This document shows positions 9,330-21,049 of a stretch of 64,000 nucleotides of DNA, in pieces; positions within the stretch are counted from its first letter, which is position 1; the number at the start of each line of letters is the position of its first letter. The notes beneath the pieces were generated by a model. That model saw nothing but the letters and a program-made list of their open reading frames with translations. It did no database searches and had not been told where the DNA came from. The DNA is from Magnolia sinica (lineage: Eukaryota > Streptophyta > Magnoliopsida > Magnoliales > Magnoliaceae): contig NC_080582.1 of the NCBI RefSeq assembly GCF_029962835.1, forward strand, positions 76,442,177-76,506,176. Direction: 5' to 3'. Both the position numbers and the translations under genes were made by a program.

Positions 9330-11545
9330 TTACCAGCTTAGACTGGCATCTGCATCACGTGAATGATACAAATCATCTGGCCGCACAATGTTCACATCCT
9401 CAAACTCATTGTCATCTGGAGAGGAAAAAAGAGAAACGTTGGAAACGTAACAGATTTAAGAAAATCACAAGCATGATAGGAAGATCCGTTCTGCCTATTG
9501 GTTAAAACGATTGATATTCTCAACGTGGTTGAAGTTCATTTCCCTTTAATTTGTTGTGGTGATGCCACGTTTGCTAGAAGCAGAAAAATATCTCGAAAAT
9601 GCGGTGTGGTTTTCTTCTCGAGTCCAACACCCCACGTGTTGGTAACAAAAAGAGTAGGGAGTACACAAATGCACGTCCTGTTATGTTCAGGCAGGTCTGA
9701 CTTTTCATTGATCCAGACCATTCGCCTGCACAAAGATAGTTGAAAAGAAAAGGCCGATCATCCATATGTGCTGTCAAGAAACGGATGGCAGGGATTGTTT
9801 GATGAAGAAGATTTTTGGTCCATTGCCATCCAAGTGATCCCACCAGAAGAACAATCTAGATCATTGAATGACGGACCCCACCCATAGAGAACGCTTGGCT
9901 TAGATGGGCATAGTAGGTTTTAAGGGATTGAAATGCAGAAAATTTGAGTCATCTCTCAGAAAGCAATGGCAGCGAAATATAGCCAGCCACATATCTCATT
10001 GACAGACTAGCATGAGAGTGGGACGTCAAAGTCATGGCCCCCATCATGTAAATGTCCTGGCCCAAGAATCAGGCTGGTCAAACTCATTAGATGGCCACAT
10101 GTGCACATTTGGATGTGAACTGTCTGCAAATCTTATTTTCCTTTTAGGGTGCCACTTGGTTGCCCCAAATATCATGAAATATCATGATTAATCAATCTAA
10201 TTTGGTGCAAAATATAATGATATTTATGAAATTTGGTGCAACCAAACACACCTTTAATCTTAAAAAAGACATCGCAAATTTCTTTTTTAAAGTCGTCCAT
10301 TGTCTTCTTACATATGACCCACACAATTAGCTGACTGGCCTAATTTTTGTGGCAGCCGATACTGTGGGGGCTCGCCTGATGTACAGCTCAGATTCCTTGG
10401 CAGGTGCTGAGGTGTCTGTGGAGAGGTGCGCGTGGCGCTGTGGGTTTACCAAAGGTCCCGCAGATAAAGTTGAGACAGTAGAATTGCATATACAACTACT
10501 TTTAACTATAACTATCCACAACTGCAAGATCAAAGAGATGAAAGAAGAAAATGCGTTAAGGAAACAACCTTTTCTCAGTGTCAGCACCACAATAGCATCA
10601 TTTTCGACCTGTAATAGGAAGCATCGAAGTTAATTAGACCCGAATAAAGAATTAACACACCCATAAGGCCCTGACACTCTTTTATAAATAAATAATCTAT
10701 GTATCCAACCTAGGGCTACAACTTGGGTTCTAGTCAAGCTCAACTCGCTTGACCCAAAAGTTCGGGTCAGGTTTGTCAAAGTCCAGAGGTCGAGTTTGGG
10801 TTGGAAAGACCCAACCTGAGTTCAGGTCGGGTTTGTAAAGGTCCTCAGGTCAAGTTCAGGTTGCTAGGATTTCTTCATTAGTCAACGAGTGGGTGGGTTG
10901 TGTTAAGACAGCCCCGGCTGCTCCTCTCCTCCAACATTTCGTCTGGCTATTTTGGGCTTTGTATTCTTTTCTCGCTTTGCAAGTTCTTTCAATAAAATTT
11001 GTTATCGCTCAAAAAAAAAAAAAGTGTGGAAAAATGCCAACCTGATTCGGAATCAGGTTGGTTTCAGGTGGAGCAATTTCGGATCGGGTTAGGTTGGGTT
11101 GTGAATAATCACATCTATTTGGGTCGGGCTGGGTCTGGCGGGTTGGTTCGGGTATAGAGGAATTCGGGTTGGGTTCGGATTAGAATTCAGGTCGGAAAAT
11201 GTTGGTTTGGGTAAGAATTTCCAATTCTGGAGAGTCATGATTCATGTAGCCAAACCCCAAATAGCTGGGACTTAAGCTATGATGATGATGATATAGAATC
11301 ACACCCAAAAAAAAAAGGAATACAAGAAAGAAATCACTTGATACGGGCACCTTCTGCTCTGCCAATGTCTTTGAATCATCCAATACTTCACTGGTAGCAT
11401 TCAGAATTAGACGCTGATTGTTGACTGCCTGGTCAATGAGAGAATGCAGCTTCTGCTTGATGTCTAAAACTGTTTCGGTTGGATCGCATTGCACAAAGTA
11501 GGTTGTCTTATTCCGCTTGACACGGATGTACATAGCCTTCACCAT
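9330..11545 (-). CDS. Small ubiquitin-like domain protein (plant Elongin-B-like)
   Basis: Three coding exons on the minus strand: 11545-11351, 10608-10569 and 9415-9330. Junctions are clean: GCAGAAG|GTGCCC, TTACAG|GTCGAA, GAAAAG|GTTGTT and CTCCAG|ATGACA. The product is 102 residues from the ATG at 11533 (MYIRVKRNKTTYFVQCDPTE) or 106 from the upstream in-frame ATG at 11545 (MVKA-MYIR). The start choice is uncertain. Residues 1-75 form a ubiquitin-like beta-grasp fold with the DIKQKLHSL helix and the ..QRLIL..SEVLDDSKTLAEQ.. strand-loop. The acidic tail DDNEFEDVNIVRPDDLYHSR ends in SLSW, with no di-glycine, so it is not a conjugated modifier. The layout resembles Elongin B and a conserved plant family of unknown role (At5g57860-like, from memory). 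A pyrimidine-rich AG near 11554 suggests a 5' UTR intron. The introns contain a MITE, a LINE tail and GGGTTGGGT repeats, but the splice sites are intact. Confidence 0.85.
10146..10253. mobile_element. Short MITE in intron
   Basis: About 108 bp with mirrored ends: AGGGTGCCACTTGGTTGC on the left and, reverse-complemented, AAAGGTGTGTTTGGTTGC on the right. The AT-rich core has repeated ATCATGA/ATATCATGAAAT. No convincing target-site duplication was found. Confidence 0.55.
10711..11225. repeat. GGGTTCGGGTTGGG-rich repeat (hAT MITE relative, right end lost) holding a LINE tail
   Basis: It starts TAGGGCTACAACTTGGG, like the hAT MITE at 1535, and is made of degenerate GGTCAGGTTCGGGTTGGG phrases. A 5'-truncated LINE 3' end, ending CAATAAAATTTGTTATCGC plus 13 A, interrupts it at about 10905-11023. 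An RTE tail (GATTCATGTAGCC .. GATGATGATGAT) abuts at 11226-11290. The whole lies in the first coding intron of the ubiquitin-like gene. Confidence 0.6.
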
Positions 11546-12049
11546 TGATACAGATAAATGTCCTTGTGAACATGGGAAATGCAGGAAAGAACAAAGGCAT
11601 AGCAAGCTAAAGCCAACAAAGAGCAGTAAATAGCACCAAAGTTTTCGAGGGCCAACAACAACAAGCTTAAACAATTTCAACCCTACATGTACCTTAACCA
11701 CATACTCGGACATGTGCTACATTTGATGGTACATGGATTCTTCTACATGGGAGATGCATTTCAGGCCAGAATACAGCAATGACGAGCATACGGATGCTTA
11801 CGTGAGACTCCATAGAATCGAGTTGCATGTACCCATCTGTGGCACAGTTGGCATATATGCCTAAATCATAAAAGCACAACTCTACATGTGGAATAACCCA
11901 CATATCACAAAAATTCCTTGGTAAAAGGACAAATTTGTTAGTGAGAAATTAAACCATGTTCTACTGGACAGGGACCTTTTTTCGGTTTTATTTTTTATTT
12001 ATAAAGTTATTATTTTAAGAATCAATTAAAATTTTATATCAAATCCACA
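11546..12049. other. 5' flank of the ubiquitin-like gene
   Basis: This should contain the 5' UTR, a likely 5' UTR intron (acceptor CACAAG at about 11554-11560 on the minus strand) and the promoter. No TATA box can be assigned with confidence. The AT-rich stretch 11980-12050 separates it from the RTE LINE. Confidence 0.4.
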
Positions 12050-14215
12050 ATTCTTTTTCCCTCATCTTATTATCTATTGGTGCGACTCTTGAGTTCCCTC
12101 GAAGGTATTAATTGCTAATTCTATACTTGTCTTGCCACTCATCCATCTAACATCCTCATTTCCGCTACGCTCATCCTATGAACATGATGTTCCTTGACTA
12201 GACGACATTCTATCCTGTAAAACATAGCTGGTCTTATGGTTGCCTAATAAAATTTCCCCTTCAGTTTTATTAGTATGCAGCAAGCACATAAAACTCCAAG
12301 GGCACATCTATACTTCGGCCACATAGCTCTAACTCTACAATCAACATCCTTCTCAATCTCTCAGCTCTCTTGAATTATCGACCCCAGATATCGAAAATGG
12401 TCATTTTGGGGCATCTCTTGGTCAACAATCTTAACTAATCCATCATTTGCACTCCTATTGTTACTAAAATCGTATTCCATATAGTCTATTTTTGTTTGAC
12501 TAATTTAAAAGCTTTAAATTCTAAAGCATCCCTCCAGTTCTAGCTTTGCATTGACCCCCTCCCTCGTCTTGTCAATCAAAAATATGTCACTTGCAAACAA
12601 TATACACCACAGGATCTCTTCTTGTAAATGCCTCAGTAGTGTGTTCATAACCAATGCAAATGGGTATAGGCTTAATGTGATGGGGACATCATGTGCACGC
12701 CCCCCACCCTACGCACGTATTCGAGGAGGAGGTGGGCCCCAATTTCGATTTGGATCAACGACGATATCTTTGGAGGGCCTTACAGTTAGGGGCTGTGTTA
12801 TGGAGCATTGGAGTGGACCCGATTATCATATAGATTCTACCATCGGATCTTATGATCGTGGCCCACTACCTTAGATGATCTAGGATTTTGAGTTTTGACT
12901 ATTCTCATTATTAGAAACATCATGAACGACTTCGATTGCTTACATTAGTTATTATTTTATTTACTTCAACTTTAAGTATTAGTGTGCGCACATGGCGCAA
13001 GGGTAAAATTATCTTTTGGGGTTTAGGGTTTTCTTATAAATAAGCAACCCAATGTAGTTATTCTCAATGAAGTTTATGAATAAAAAAAATTGTGCGTTTT
13101 CTTCTTCTCTATCTTTTTAGGTTGAAGAATCGAATTGAGTGCGAAACGCTCCATTCCTCGAAGGGCTAACTACCGTGGTGCGAAGCCACAACCATCCCAA
13201 ATCATCCCTACTTCATTACGCCCCACATCCATCATCCTCTACATCCCTTCCACCTTTAGATTCACCCTCTTTCGTATCCAACTTTTATCCTATAACAGTG
13301 CACAAACATATTTTCAGATTCTGGCCCATCAGAGGGGCTGAAACTTTGGCGGAGCACCACACACAAACCGTACATCGGATCGACACGAAATTTGGCATGG
13401 AGGCAATCCTACCTTGGCTGATCCTAGCCTAGGAGTCGGTTTCCGACTTTGTGGGCCCCACACACGTGTGGACAAGTGGTGAGCCCAGGGCCAGCTGCTG
13501 TCCACGCACGTGGCTCATCTCAGGTTCTATCTTTCCTCTATTTTCCTCCTCTTTAGCCTTAAATCCAGATCCTTAACCCTAAAGAATCTCAAATCCCAAT
13601 TATCCCCAAATTTGCAAACCCTAGAGTTTTCCCCGAATTGAAACATGGTGAATCTCTTGAATTGGGGAACAATCCTTTGCAAGAATGGATGAATCTTACA
13701 CTCCTTTGGGCTTGTTTGGTTTATAATTTTATTTGATCCAGCCCTAAACTTGTGTAGGCTTGGACCCCCATAGATTCCCCTTTTTGAATGTGTGATAGTA
13801 TGTAGGATGTGGAATTTTGTGACTGTTTAAATTGGTATAATCATGAGCTTGATTTCTTGCATTCTACATTTAATTTCATGTCCTGCATTATAATGCTAAC
13901 CCCTCGTGCAACCCTATAGTAATTGGAAACTCACTTGTCTCTTCACTAGTAGTTCTCACATTTGTGTTACCTCGCCCTCATAAATATCCTTGATCATGTC
14001 AATATATGCTCTTGAAACTCCTTTCTTTTCCAACAACCACCATATTAATTCTCTGGGAACCCTATTGTATGCCTTCCCTAAGACAATAAAGACCATGTTC
14101 TTGGACATTCATGATTTCTTGACATCTTTAAGTAAAATTTTCAAATCACTAGAATCTAGCTCTAATATAAATTATGAAACCCAATCAAATGACAAAAAAA
14201 AAAAATTCAAATAAA
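12050..14215 (-). mobile_element. RTE-clade LINE fragment, interrupted by a solo LTR
   Basis: The complement encodes the tail of an RTE-type reverse transcriptase. It shares long phrases with the copy at 17397-18238 (CCCTCATCTTATTA, CATCCTCATTTC, AAACTTTCCCCTTCAG-like, AGACCTCTTCTTGTAAATG-like). The LINE is present as 12050-12677 and resumes at about 13896 (CTAACCCCTCGTGCAACCC, ending in a C-rich RT segment). The 1.2 kb between is a later insertion with a TAATG duplication. The 3' ~250 bp and the 5' part are missing. Confidence 0.7.
12678..13890 (+). mobile_element. Solo LTR-like fossil inside the RTE LINE
   Basis: A 1213-bp block begins TGATGGGGACATC and ends ATGTCCTGCATTA. It is flanked by the 5-bp repeat TAATG (12673-12677 and 13891-13895) and splits the LINE cleanly. 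Inside are a TATA-like TATAAATAAG at about 13036 and an AATAAA at about 13079, as in an LTR promoter and poly(A) region. The CCCTAGAGTTTTCCCC style of text recalls LTRs of gypsy Del/Tekay elements. No internal coding region remains, so it is most likely a solo LTR. The family assignment is tentative. Confidence 0.5.
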
Positions 14216-14394
14216 AACCCCACCATATGGAAATCAAATGACAAAAAAATCCGATTCAAATAAAAACCCCAGCGTATGGAAAAAGAATCCCAATTGAAAT
14301 TCTACAAACCACATTGGAATTCTGGAAGATTTTGAATTCAAAATATAGTGCAAGCAATCTATTAGTATTATATTTGAGCACGATCTCCACTTCG

Positions 14395-15250
14395 ACCTGC
14401 ACCAGGAAGGTGATGCTCTAGCCTTTGGTTTGCGATGGGAGATGGCATATCCAATTGGCTTGAATTCAGGTACAGTGACAAAATCTTGGCATGGTTTCTG
14501 CTTGCCATTTTCGCTAGATAGCTAAGGAGAAACATGCAAGGTAGCGTATTACTTAAAGAGGAGGAATGTTGAGGTTTTGTTCAATGTAAAAACACCACCA
14601 GTCTCATGGGAAGAGCCCTGGAAGGATTTTGATTCAACAACAGGCTGGTGACATGACAGTTTGTGTTAGAGCCCTCCAGTACATCTTCAGTTCTATTTCA
14701 ACAGTACCCATAAACCATATCTCAATGACTTTCATCCCACCTCTTCTCAATTCTACAAAAGATTGATTTCCTAGCAGTTAATGAGATTTACAAGAACAGC
14801 CACTGTAAATTTAGAAGAGGCTCCAAGAACAACCGCTGTAAATTTAGAAGAGGCAGCACCTCTTTCCTTAAGGCGCTTGATATCAGTTTGGAAGATGAGT
14901 GTTTTCATGGAGAAAAGGCAAACCAAGAACAAATGAAAGCAGTTACGTACCATTTTATGCAGTATGCAGTTGACAATCAATTGCAGAAGAGACTGATGCT
15001 GGTACTTGTCTGCCTTAAGCACTGTCAAACAATCACAGTAATAAAAATAAAAAATAAAATAAAATAAATAAATAAAGAAGAAGGAAAAAAAAAACTTGGT
15101 CAAGCCAATCTTTTCCAAGGCTCCAATCTGAAATGATGGCAAGTAATGCATCGCAAAATAGGAGCACGTTGGGTTGCACTATTGGAGTGAATTGCAATTT
15201 TAGTGTACAAATTAAAATTAATAGAAGTATAATTTCCTTTCCCAGCATTC
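14395..15250 (-). pseudogene. Exon-like pieces of an unidentified gene
   Basis: Three stretches on the minus strand look coding-like but I do not recognise the family. One near 15140-15210 reads FCDALLAIISDWSLGKDWLDQ. One near 14950-15020, after a TTGACAG acceptor, reads VLKADKYQHQSLLQLIVNC and ILHKM, followed by a GTACGT donor. One near 14775-14895 reads QTDIKRLKERGAASSKFTAVV and then a near-repeat GASSKFTVAVLVNL before a stop. A further piece near 14400-14520 reads FVTVPEFKPIGYAISHRKP. A T-rich low-complexity run separates the first two. It may be the end of a real gene or a decayed fragment. No upstream exons could be linked with confidence. Confidence 0.3.
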
Positions 15251-15312
15251 ATATTCATGATCTCGGCTCCGAATTGCAAATTGGTACATTCGAGTTGGAC
15301 TTGAAAGAAACA

Positions 15313-15506
15313 TAACCACGGATTTAAGTACCAGTTTCAGTTGGAGTGTGACTCTCCTGCAGACTGAAACTGGTACAACTGCCCAACTTGGTTCGACTCC
15401 GTCCTGTTTTTGTCTCGTATCAGTGTGGTGATTCGTGTTGTTCCAGACCAAAACCGATACGACTCAGACTATAGCAAATCATGACAGACGATATTTAAAA
15501 CCATGA
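15313..15506. mobile_element. Small inverted-repeat element (possible MITE)
   Basis: The ends CACGGATTTAAGTAC and (reverse-complemented) CATGGTTTTAAATATC are similar. The interior holds a near-perfect palindrome around GTACCAGTTTCAG .. CTGAAACTGGTAC (15330-15376). No target-site duplication could be confirmed. Confidence 0.4.
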
Positions 15507-17396
15507 ACGTAATTAAACTAGGAACCACATTGATCTTTGTTACTTCCTCCCAATTAAACTGAATTTCCCCAATTCAATTCACATGGCATTCAAACATAGG
15601 CTAGGGAGCAGTGAGCGAACTCCATGGAACCAATAGATGTTCTCTGCAGAATCGCATCAGCCTAAAAGATGCACTGTATAATTGGGTTTTGCACAACAAC
15701 TTAGTGATTCAGACCATTGATCAGTTGCCCCTCCTCCCTGATGGTACATTGCCCTGAAAATCTCCTTGATGGAGCAATCCTGACCTTTCAATTTGTGACC
15801 AACAAATAGATGGTTAAGGAGGAGTACATAGAGACGGTTCACATTCAATCAGAAAAAGGGCCCAAAATTGGTCTGAAGGATCTTTCCGTCTAGGAGAATT
15901 TGCGTGATGGTCCATCCACAGTGGGTCACACGATACTAAGGGTCTGGACCTCTCAAACATGCCCCATTTGTACAAACAAAAAACCCGAGGATACTGTGCA
16001 TATTCTTAGGTCAAGGATCACATAAGTCTTGTCTTGAAAACACTGAGTATCTGAGAAAGTTATAGAAAGGGTAAGTTCATGTTCAGACTCTTCTGAAGTA
16101 CAAGAAACTCTAACCGGCTACACAGATATATAAGACACATGCTGATACTTTTATGCATGTATGAGCAGGTAACATATGGTCAGAATGTTTAATATGTGTT
16201 GGAAGATAAGAATAATGACTCCCTAGCATTAACCCAAATTAGTTATTCTTCAAGAAATTGCATGTGAAATGAATATTGAAGCCCAAGTAAGATAACATTC
16301 ACATTCATTAAAAGGTCCTAGATCGAAATGCATTGAGAAACTAAGGTAGTTCCATAAAAAAGATGTGTCATCCCAATCAAAACCGGATAATGCAATCTTC
16401 AACCAAGACATAGACTAACAGTTCTAAGGATAGGAAATCCATGTCATCGACTTCATCTGAAAATGTAAAGACAAATCTATAGATGGGGTAGAGCAAAAGA
16501 CCCGTTGACACAGCCCTCTCCTTTCCTCTTTCAACTTTTCTCCCATTCTGAATTACTCTTAATGTTGATAAAGAAGTCCATTAGTAACGGCTTGGGGTGC
16601 GCGTAACATATTTCGAAGTATCCAATGTATTACTCAATGGAAGGTATCACATGAGGTCAATGACCACCTGATGAGTGAGCTTTATTAATGTTTGGGCTAG
16701 TGCATCTTAAGACTTGAGAGTGGGTTCCACCTATGAGGTGCCCCAAATCCTATATAAGTGCAATGATTTAGTGTACATGCAAAATGCTCCCTTCTTAACA
16801 TGAACAAATGCTGTTAGCATTCCTCTTTCATACAAGTATGGACAACAATGGATCATCTTGACACTGGGTCACAACACATCCATGGTGGGGGACACATGTC
16901 AAACAACTTGGATTTTCTAAAAACTTTTGTGCATGTGTTGGATACCTTTTTGCATGCGCACCCGCTCACTGCACAATTCCCTCCTAGTTCCTTGAAAAGA
17001 TAGAATCCCAGAATATAATTAGGCTTGAATTCAAATTGGGGATACCCGAGATTTCTTTGAAAGAAATCAATGTAGAAAACTCAGACTTCCATTTGCATTT
17101 GAGAGATCGAATGTGACTGTTCAAGTCAATTAAGTTTCGAGACAAAAGAGAATACATTGAGCAAGCTAAGGAAGATAAACCCCTTTGAATAGGAAGAGCA
17201 AGGCTGACCAAAACAGGATTCTAATGTGGCCTCCAACGCAATTAAATTGATGCACACAACACATTGCTCCCACCTCTTCAAAATCGCCAAAAAAACCTTG
17301 AAATAGAAGATGAGCTGCCACAAAAAGGTCCATCACTCGAAAACCACACTTATAAGATGATCATTTACAGTACAATCCGATAATTTGCTTAACAAT
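15507..17396. other. Intergenic DNA, no gene recognised
   Basis: 1.9 kb of moderately AT-rich sequence. I find no open frame with a recognisable domain, no terminal repeats and no RNA gene on either strand. Confidence 0.4.
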
Positions 17397-18238
17397 TGTG
17401 TCATCATAATCACATCATCCCAGCCTTGTCCCAACTAATTGGGGCTAGTTACACACAAATCATGTTCTACCACTCCACGCAATCATAGACCATATCCTTA
17501 GTTACACCACAGGTCCTCAACTCTTTTCTTACTACTTCCACCCACATCCTTTTGGGCCTTCCCTTGCCCTTCTAGAGCCTTAAACTAAAACCAACGCACT
17601 CCTAACCAATGTAGTTCTCATTCTCCGTTGCACATAGCCAAACCATCGAAGTCTACTTTCCCTCATCTTATTACCTATTGACACTACTCCTAAGTTCCCT
17701 CCAATGCTTTCAATTTTGATTTTATGCTTCCTTGTCTTGGAACTCATCTATCTCAACATCCTCATTTCACCCATATTCATCCTATGAACTTGTTCCTTAA
17801 TTGCCCAACATTTTGTCCCATAAAGCATGGATGCTCTTGTAGTTGTCTTATAAAACTTTCCCCTTCAGTTTGATTAGCATGTGACGATCATATAAAACTC
17901 CGAAGGCACATCTCCACTTCTTTCACCAAGCTTGAATTCTATGAGCAACATGTTTCTTAAATCTCTTTGCTCTCATGAATTATCAATCCAAGATATGACA
18001 GTGATCTTTTTGCGGTACTTCTCAGTTATCAATCTTAACTATTCCTCATTTCAAGTCTTATTGTTAATAAAATTGCATTCCACATACCCTGTTTTACTTT
18101 AACTAATTTTTAAAACCTTTAGATTCTAAGACATCCTTCCATAGTTCTAGCTTCGTGTTTACCCCCTTCCTGTCTTGTCAATCAAAATTGTGCCATCTAC
18201 AAACCGCATACAACACAAGACCTCTTCTTGTAAATGGC
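17397..18238 (-). mobile_element. RTE-clade LINE, 3' part
   Basis: On the minus strand it reads toward the RTE 3' end: a C-terminal RT region of the type DKMRESRLRWFGYV, then RKDLRTCGVTKDMVYDRVEW-like text, then CCCCAATTAGTTGGGACAAGG and ATGATG-type tail at 17397. The frame is disrupted. It is truncated near 18238, at the same kind of CCTCTTCTTGTAAATGGC position where the copy at 12050 continues. Confidence 0.8.
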
Positions 18239-18721
18239 AATCCAATATGTAAGATTGCTTATTATTCCTCACATAGAGCCAGTGCCATTTCTAGGCCATG
18301 GATGGACAGATGAGATGGTTCAATCCATTTGATTTTGAGCTACAGACCCTACGATCCATTGAATGAACAGTCTGGATCTCATCAAATATACTGCCTGTAC
18401 AGTTTTCCATTTGCAAGGACACCTACGCAGCTATCAAGGACAAGACTTTTTAAAAAAATAACTCATACCCATAACAAATTGAATTCTACGACAACCAAAA
18501 ACCGATTCATGCTCAGTTCAGCAACCATACAAACAATCAAACTCATGGTCCCTCAACTTCATCACCCATACACCAAACCCATATATTTCAAAGTTCATTA
18601 GATTCAGATTCATACATATATGTGATGAGATTTCTCCAAAAGAACTTCACATAACAAGAAATGATATTTTCTTCTCCCTGAGACCACATATTGCAGCAGT
18701 CAATTCAGCAAACATACAATC
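18239..18721. other. Sequence left of the gypsy insertion
   Basis: No gene is seen. This and the DNA right of 30306 were contiguous before the gypsy element inserted. The target AGAAT is at 18722-18726. Confidence 0.4.
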
Positions 18722-18726
18722 AGAAT

Positions 18727-19289
18727 TGTTGTGGGGAAAACCAAACTGGTTTATTGCACGGAAGATACAGTAAGTAACTCTCCCGATAGAGGGATGGCCC
18801 CTGAGCCGACCCTGAGTTGCGCTGCTTAAGGGCAAAGCTCAGTGAGGGCAATCATCTCCCGAGCTGACCAAGTCAATCCCAACCAAAGGCGGGTCCGAAA
18901 GCGAATCTCACCTCGAACCAAGAAAGGAAAGATTTAGTACAATTCTACTCGAAGATCACGCTGACCAAGGCGGGCTTGACGATACTTTCAGAAGAAGAGT
19001 CCTATCCAAATAAGGACCCTCCAGCAAATCTAGTGTATCCCACCAGGATACGCAAGTCTTGAAGCCGTCTAAACATCCTATAAATACACCCATTTCAATT
19101 GGAGAAAAGTAAGTACCAAAAAAACCCTAACGCAAGTCCCACTTCTACTTTCAGTCCGCCCGCCTGACTTGGGCATCGAAGGGTCCCTGGCCACAATCGG
19201 TACCCCTGTTGTCATTTAAATATTGTTGATGCAAGTATACGTGCGTCTGCGGGCGACTACACCTAACCAGTCAGATTTGAGTGATAACA
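18727..19289 (+). repeat. 5' LTR of the gypsy element
   Basis: 563 bp, TGTTGTG..TAACA. A TATA-like CCTATAAATACACCC is at about 19078. It matches the 3' LTR along its full length with scattered differences and a few small indels. Confidence 0.9.
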
Positions 19290-19377
19290 GATTGGCGTTG
19301 TCTGTGGGAACGACAACAAAGCCATTAAGTTCCCATCAACATCAACACGAATCGCGATTCTTCCCCCTTCCCCCTCA

Positions 19378-20820
19378 ATGGCTAAAAAGAAGAGAAGGGC
19401 ACTGGCCGCGACTGAGCATGTGCATGGGGAGCAGCCTGAGGACCCCCAAGCTTCGCAGTCGGCCCCCCGGTCTCAGCCACCATCACCAATAATAGCGCAA
19501 AGATCTCGAAACTGGGGAAGCCGACTTAACTCCCTCAAAAACCAGGTAGGAACTTTGACTGACAACATCGATCGCAGCATGAGACTACTAGAAAGGCAGC
19601 ACATGCTCCCCGTTGATCAACACGAAGAGTTGGAAACAATGATTGAACAATCCGCCTAGTACCTGTGCCCCCTGAGCAGCACACCGTGAAGGCCCAATTA
19701 GGAGGAAGCATGCATGTCCCAACACAAACCCTGGAAACCACCGAGCTCGCCGAGTCCGATCTGCGACATACACTAGACAATAGAAGGCGAGCTCGAGGAA
19801 AGACCCTAGAAATCATAGCTGAAAATGAGGTCTCCTGGCAGGCAGAAATTAAAGAAATTCGAGATCAGCTCGATGATATTCAGCAAGCCTACCAAGAAAA
19901 GGCCCCAGCATCCGTCGACGCCCTTCTCGAACAGACAGAACCACCGTTTACGGACGACATTATGCAAGCCCAACTGTCGTCCAGATTCCGAATGCCTTAA
20001 ATATCACCATATTCAGGCTCGGGAGATCCAGCTGAAAACTCGAAATCTTTCAGAGCATGGATGGAGCTCCATGGTGCCTCTAGACCTGTGATGTTCATGA
20101 CATTCTCCTAACACTGACTGAAGTAGCTCGGAAGTGGCACAGACACTTGAAGCCAAAATCCATTAGTTCATTCACCCAGCTCAGTAAGGCGTTCGCCACC
20201 CAATTCATAGGGGGTAAAGACATAAGGAAACTTTCGACCCACCTCCTCACAATAACACAAAGGGATGACGAATTACTGAAGGATTATATAGTCCGACTCA
20301 ACGCTAAGGCTGTCGAGGTAGACAACTATTCTGACCAGGTCGCTTTTACGGCCATGATGGCCGGTTTCTAGCAAGGAAAGTTCATTTTTTTGATTGGAAA
20401 GAATTCCCCAACAACTCTTGCCGATCTCCTCAACTGGGCTCAAAAGTATTCTAACCCTAAGGATTTATTTAGCGCGCGCAGAACCACTCGTGGTGAGAGT
20501 AGCTCGGCAAGAGACGGGGAAAGGGAGGAAAGGAGGCACCTGATGCAAGCTCTAAAAGGAGAAAGGACGACAACTAGAGCAAAATCCCCTGATCTAACCA
20601 GCCCCCGAAGAGCCAGTTTCGCAAATACACCCCATTGAATACTACGCCAAAACAGGTACTCATGGAGGTCAGAGATAAGAGGATTCTAAGGTGGCCAAAG
20701 AAGATGAGGGTTGACCAGGAAACGAGGGACGGGAAGAAATATTGTCATTTTCACTGGGATCACGGTAATAATACAACTGAATGTTTCGACCTCAAAGAGC
20801 AGATCGAATCCCTCATCTAG
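19378..20820 (+). pseudogene. gag region of the gypsy element (fossil)
   Basis: Fragments carry a Tat/Athila-type retrotransposon gag domain (phrases such as SFTQLSKAFATQFIGGKD, followed by GKNSPTTLADLLNWAQKY) and a downstream basic region. Broken; described only as a fossil. Confidence 0.75.
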
Positions 20821-21049
20821 AGGGGATACCTGCACGAGCCTGTCGATGGCAACAGAGAGAATTAACCAGCTAGGTAGCAAGAACGACGCAACGAGCAAGC
20901 CGATAACGGAGCCATATGGGAAATACGCACCATCTTTCGAGGGCCCGCCGGGTTTGGCAATTCAAACCATGCGCATTGAGCCCACGCGCAAAATACGAAC
21001 GGTGTTGGAGAGGAGCATCAGGTAAACCTCGTTGGGCAACCTAGGAATG

